Origin: Anaerolineales bacterium UBA2395
Lineage (GTDB): Bacteria; Chloroflexota; Anaerolineae; Anaerolineales; Villigracilaceae
Direction of reading: 5' to 3'
DNA length: 64,000 bases
Assembly: GCA_002343775.1 (NCBI GenBank)
Contig: DDSH01000022.1
Span: 243,801 to 307,800 of the forward strand
In this document: piece by piece, positions 62,672-64,000 of the stretch
How positions within the stretch are numbered: position 1 is the stretch's first letter
Layout: each line of letters starts with the position of its first letter
Made by a program: the position numbers and the translations under genes
Notes under the pieces: generated by a model
The model's database searches: none
Seen by the model: the letters and a program-made list of their open reading frames with translations, nothing else
What the model was told of the DNA's origin: nothing

Positions 62672-63367
62672 CTACGACTTTTCCACCTGCAAAAAGTCCA
62701 GTTCCACAGGGGTTTCGCGCCCGAAGAAACTGACCATCACGCGCACCTTGCTGCGTTCCATGTCGATCTCGGAAACCACCCCACGGAAATCGTTGAACGG
62801 TCCATCGATGATGCGCACACGCTCACCCTGCTTGAAAGTGACCTTGACGGTCGGCGCTTCGGCTTCCATGCGTTTGACGATCTGCGCAACTTCCTCCGGA
62901 CGCAGCGGTGTGGGGTTGTTGCCCATACCAACGAACCCGGTCACGCCGGGGGTGTTGCGAACTACGTACCAGGATTCCTCAGTGAGGATCAAATTCACAA
63001 GAACATAACCGGGGAAAATATGTCGCTCCACGGTGCGGCGCTTGCCATCCTTGACCTCGATCTCTTCCTGCGTGGGGATGACCACGTCGAAGATCATGTC
63101 TTTCATGCCCATCGTTTCAATGCGCTGTTCGAGGTTGTGGCGAACCTTGTTCTCGTAGCCCGAGTAACAATGGATGACGAACCACGCCGGTCCTTCGACG
63201 GTCGTTTCAACGGGAGGAAGGTTGGAGGGAATCTTGGTTTCGGGGGCAGGAGCAGGCTTCGGGTCCGGCTCGGAAGCGGAATCATCCGCAGGAGCGTTCT
63301 GCTCCTCGGATGTCACTTCTTCCATCGGTTCCTGTTCGAACTGCTCTTGCGGTTCCGGTAAATCCAT
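62672..63367 (-). CDS. nusG: Transcription termination/antitermination protein NusG
   Basis: A 231-residue NusG. The NGN domain (WFVIHCYSGYENKVRHNLEQ, IFPGYVLVNLILTEESWYVV) and a C-terminal KOW motif (GERVRIIDGPFNDFRGVVSE) are complete. The first 60 residues are an acidic Pro/Glu/Ala extension not present in the E. coli protein. It lies 22 nt after secE. Confidence 0.96.
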   Translation of the reverse strand: MDLPEPQEQFEQEPMEEVTSEEQNAPADDSASEPDPKPAPAPETKIPSNLPPVETTVEGPAWFVIHCYSGYENKVRHNLEQRIETMGMKDMIFDVVIPTQEEIEVKDGKRRTVERHIFPGYVLVNLILTEESWYVVRNTPGVTGFVGMGNNPTPLRPEEVAQIVKRMEAEAPTVKVTFKQGERVRIIDGPFNDFRGVVSEIDMERSKVRVMVSFFGRETPVELDFLQVEKS

Positions 63368-63389
63368 CAGAATCCTCGATCCTTATTGT

Positions 63390-63608
63390 TTAAAGTCCAA
63401 GAACAAGGTCCAACAGCTCGCCAGCCATGAAATCCACGCCTGCCAGGAAGAGCCCCATGGTAACCATCACCAGTAAGACCAATCCGGTCAAACGGCGCGC
63501 TTCGGGCCACGTGGGCCAGCTGACTTTGCGAAGTTCGCCGCTGGTTTCGCGGAAATAGCGCTGTATGGCGTTTTCCTGTTTCTTGACCTTCTTTGCTTTC
63601 TCAGCCAA
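63390..63608 (-). CDS. secE: Preprotein translocase subunit SecE
   Basis: A 72-residue single-span SecE: amphipathic helix with FRETSGELRKVSWPTWPEAR (the conserved hinge) and one membrane helix (LTGLVLLVMVTMGLFLAGVD). It clamps SecY in the membrane. Confidence 0.95.
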   Translation of the reverse strand: MAEKAKKVKKQENAIQRYFRETSGELRKVSWPTWPEARRLTGLVLLVMVTMGLFLAGVDFMAGELLDLVLGL

Positions 63609-63641
63609 GGCAATACTCCTTCTTCATTTTATTACGGCTAA

Positions 63642-63661
63642 AACGCCGCTGTCGCGGCGTT
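63642..63661 (-). other. Hairpin between tRNA-Trp and secE
   Basis: AACGCCGC and GCGGCGTT arms with a 4-nt loop just downstream of the tRNA. It may stabilise the 3' end or guide processing. Confidence 0.4.
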
Positions 63662-63670
63662 GCCTTGAGG

Positions 63671-63743
63671 CAGGCCAGGTAGGACTTGAACCCACAACCG
63701 CTCGTTTTGGAGACGAGAGCTCTGCCAATTGAGCCACTGGCCT
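63671..63743 (-). tRNA. trnW: tRNA-Trp (CCA)
   Basis: A 73-nt cloverleaf on the minus strand. Acceptor arms AGGCCAG and CTGGCCT, anticodon stem CTCGT/ACGAG with loop CTCCAAA giving anticodon CCA, T arm GTGGG-TTCAAGT-CCTAC, and a G at the discriminator position. The 3' CCA is not fully encoded. It lies between rpmG and secE, a usual position. Confidence 0.95.
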
Positions 63744-63781
63744 AGGATGCATGGGCGGGTGTTGACGCCGCCCATGCCAAA

Positions 63782-63952
63782 TTACTTGGTTTCGCGATGC
63801 GCGGTGTGTTTCTTGCAGCGCGAGCAATACTTCTTGAGTTCCATCCGGTTCGGATCGTTGCGGCGATTCTTCTCGGTGGTGTAGTTCCGTTCCTTGCAAT
63901 CACTGCATTGCAGGGTGATCACCGGGCGAACATCTTTCTTCTTGGAAGCCAT
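63782..63952 (-). CDS. rpmG: 50S ribosomal protein L33
   Basis: A 56-residue L33 beginning [20 protein letters not shown] and containing the second zinc pair CSRC, so it is the zinc-binding (C+) form. It ends AHRETK. It lies between tuf and the tRNA-Trp gene. Confidence 0.95.
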   Translation of the reverse strand: MASKKKDVRPVITLQCSDCKERNYTTEKNRRNDPNRMELKKYCSRCKKHTAHRETK

Positions 63953-63975
63953 TTTACTACCTTACTTTCGATTAA

Positions 63976-64000
63976 TTACGCGATGATCTTGGTAACGACA
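63976..64000 (-). CDS. tuf: Elongation factor Tu, C-terminal end (partial)
   Basis: Only the last codons are in the window: VVTKIIA followed by TAA. This is the normal end of EF-Tu, and the following order rpmG-tRNA-Trp-secE-nusG is the standard one after tuf. The rest lies beyond the right edge. Confidence 0.75.

Overview
The window reads as chromosomal DNA of a member of Chloroflexota, most likely class Anaerolineae. Pointers are a DUF2089/SHOCT-module operon, an NBR1-type FW domain lipoprotein-like protein, a bacterial Elp3, an extended GAF/GGDEF sensor with a 7TM input, YkuD transpeptidases with Tat signals and a LexA box of the GAAC-N4-GTTC type. This assignment is inferred from gene content only. 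Coding density is high, no intergenic gap exceeds about 300 bases, and I see no IS element, prophage or CRISPR array.

Layout. 1-6.4 kb: the start of a membrane sensor (minus), an aspartase-type lyase, a FemAB/GNAT-like protein and a two-gene unit of unknown function (PP2C-like/TM/propeller protein plus partner). 6.5-9.6 kb: diguanylate cyclase. 9.6-12.8 kb: Trm9-like methyltransferase, APS reductase and Elp3, a possible wobble-uridine modification group. 12.9-18.1 kb: EamA transporter, Era, YitT, flippase-like protein, FAD oxidoreductase. 18.1-25.6 kb: small lipoprotein and GNAT, NBR1-FW protein, gyrB, two membrane proteins, a JAMM peptidase, a divergent PlsY. 25.6-28.7 kb: DUF3597 protein, phosphoesterase, Tdh-like SDR, lipoprotein. 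28.7-34.4 kb: a putative PD-(D/E)XK nuclease, then a cell-wall block of one amidase and four YkuD L,D-transpeptidases. 34.5-37.7 kb: LURP-one protein, small proteins, a low-GC patch with a lipoprotein remnant, a nucleotidyltransferase/partner pair, a methyltransferase.

37.7-45.3 kb is the transcription/translation operon nusA-rnpM(ylxR)-infB-rbfA-nrnA-truB-ribF, lacking rimP although a rimP-leader-like hairpin stands before nusA. 45.3-52.6 kb: Nudix, M14 carboxypeptidase, class III cyclase, a LuxR-type regulator with a degenerate receiver, HtrA-like protease, PanE and GNAT. 52.7-58.1 kb: two MFS transporters and three genes that, with a DUF2089 zinc-ribbon regulator, share one small helical SHOCT-like module; the promoter of this group lies inside a perfect inverted repeat. 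58.3-60.1 kb: CorA and an autoregulated lexA. 60.1-64 kb (minus): the classical tuf-rpmG-tRNA-Trp-secE-nusG-rplK-rplA-rplJ-rplL block, with a terminator-type attenuator before rplJ.

A recurring signal is a TATAAT/TACAAT hexamer placed 6-8 nt before a start codon with no ribosome binding site, which points to common leaderless transcription. The most promising candidates for new biology are the SHOCT-module operon (54.2-58.2 kb) and the Trm9-like/Elp3 pair (9.6-12.8 kb).
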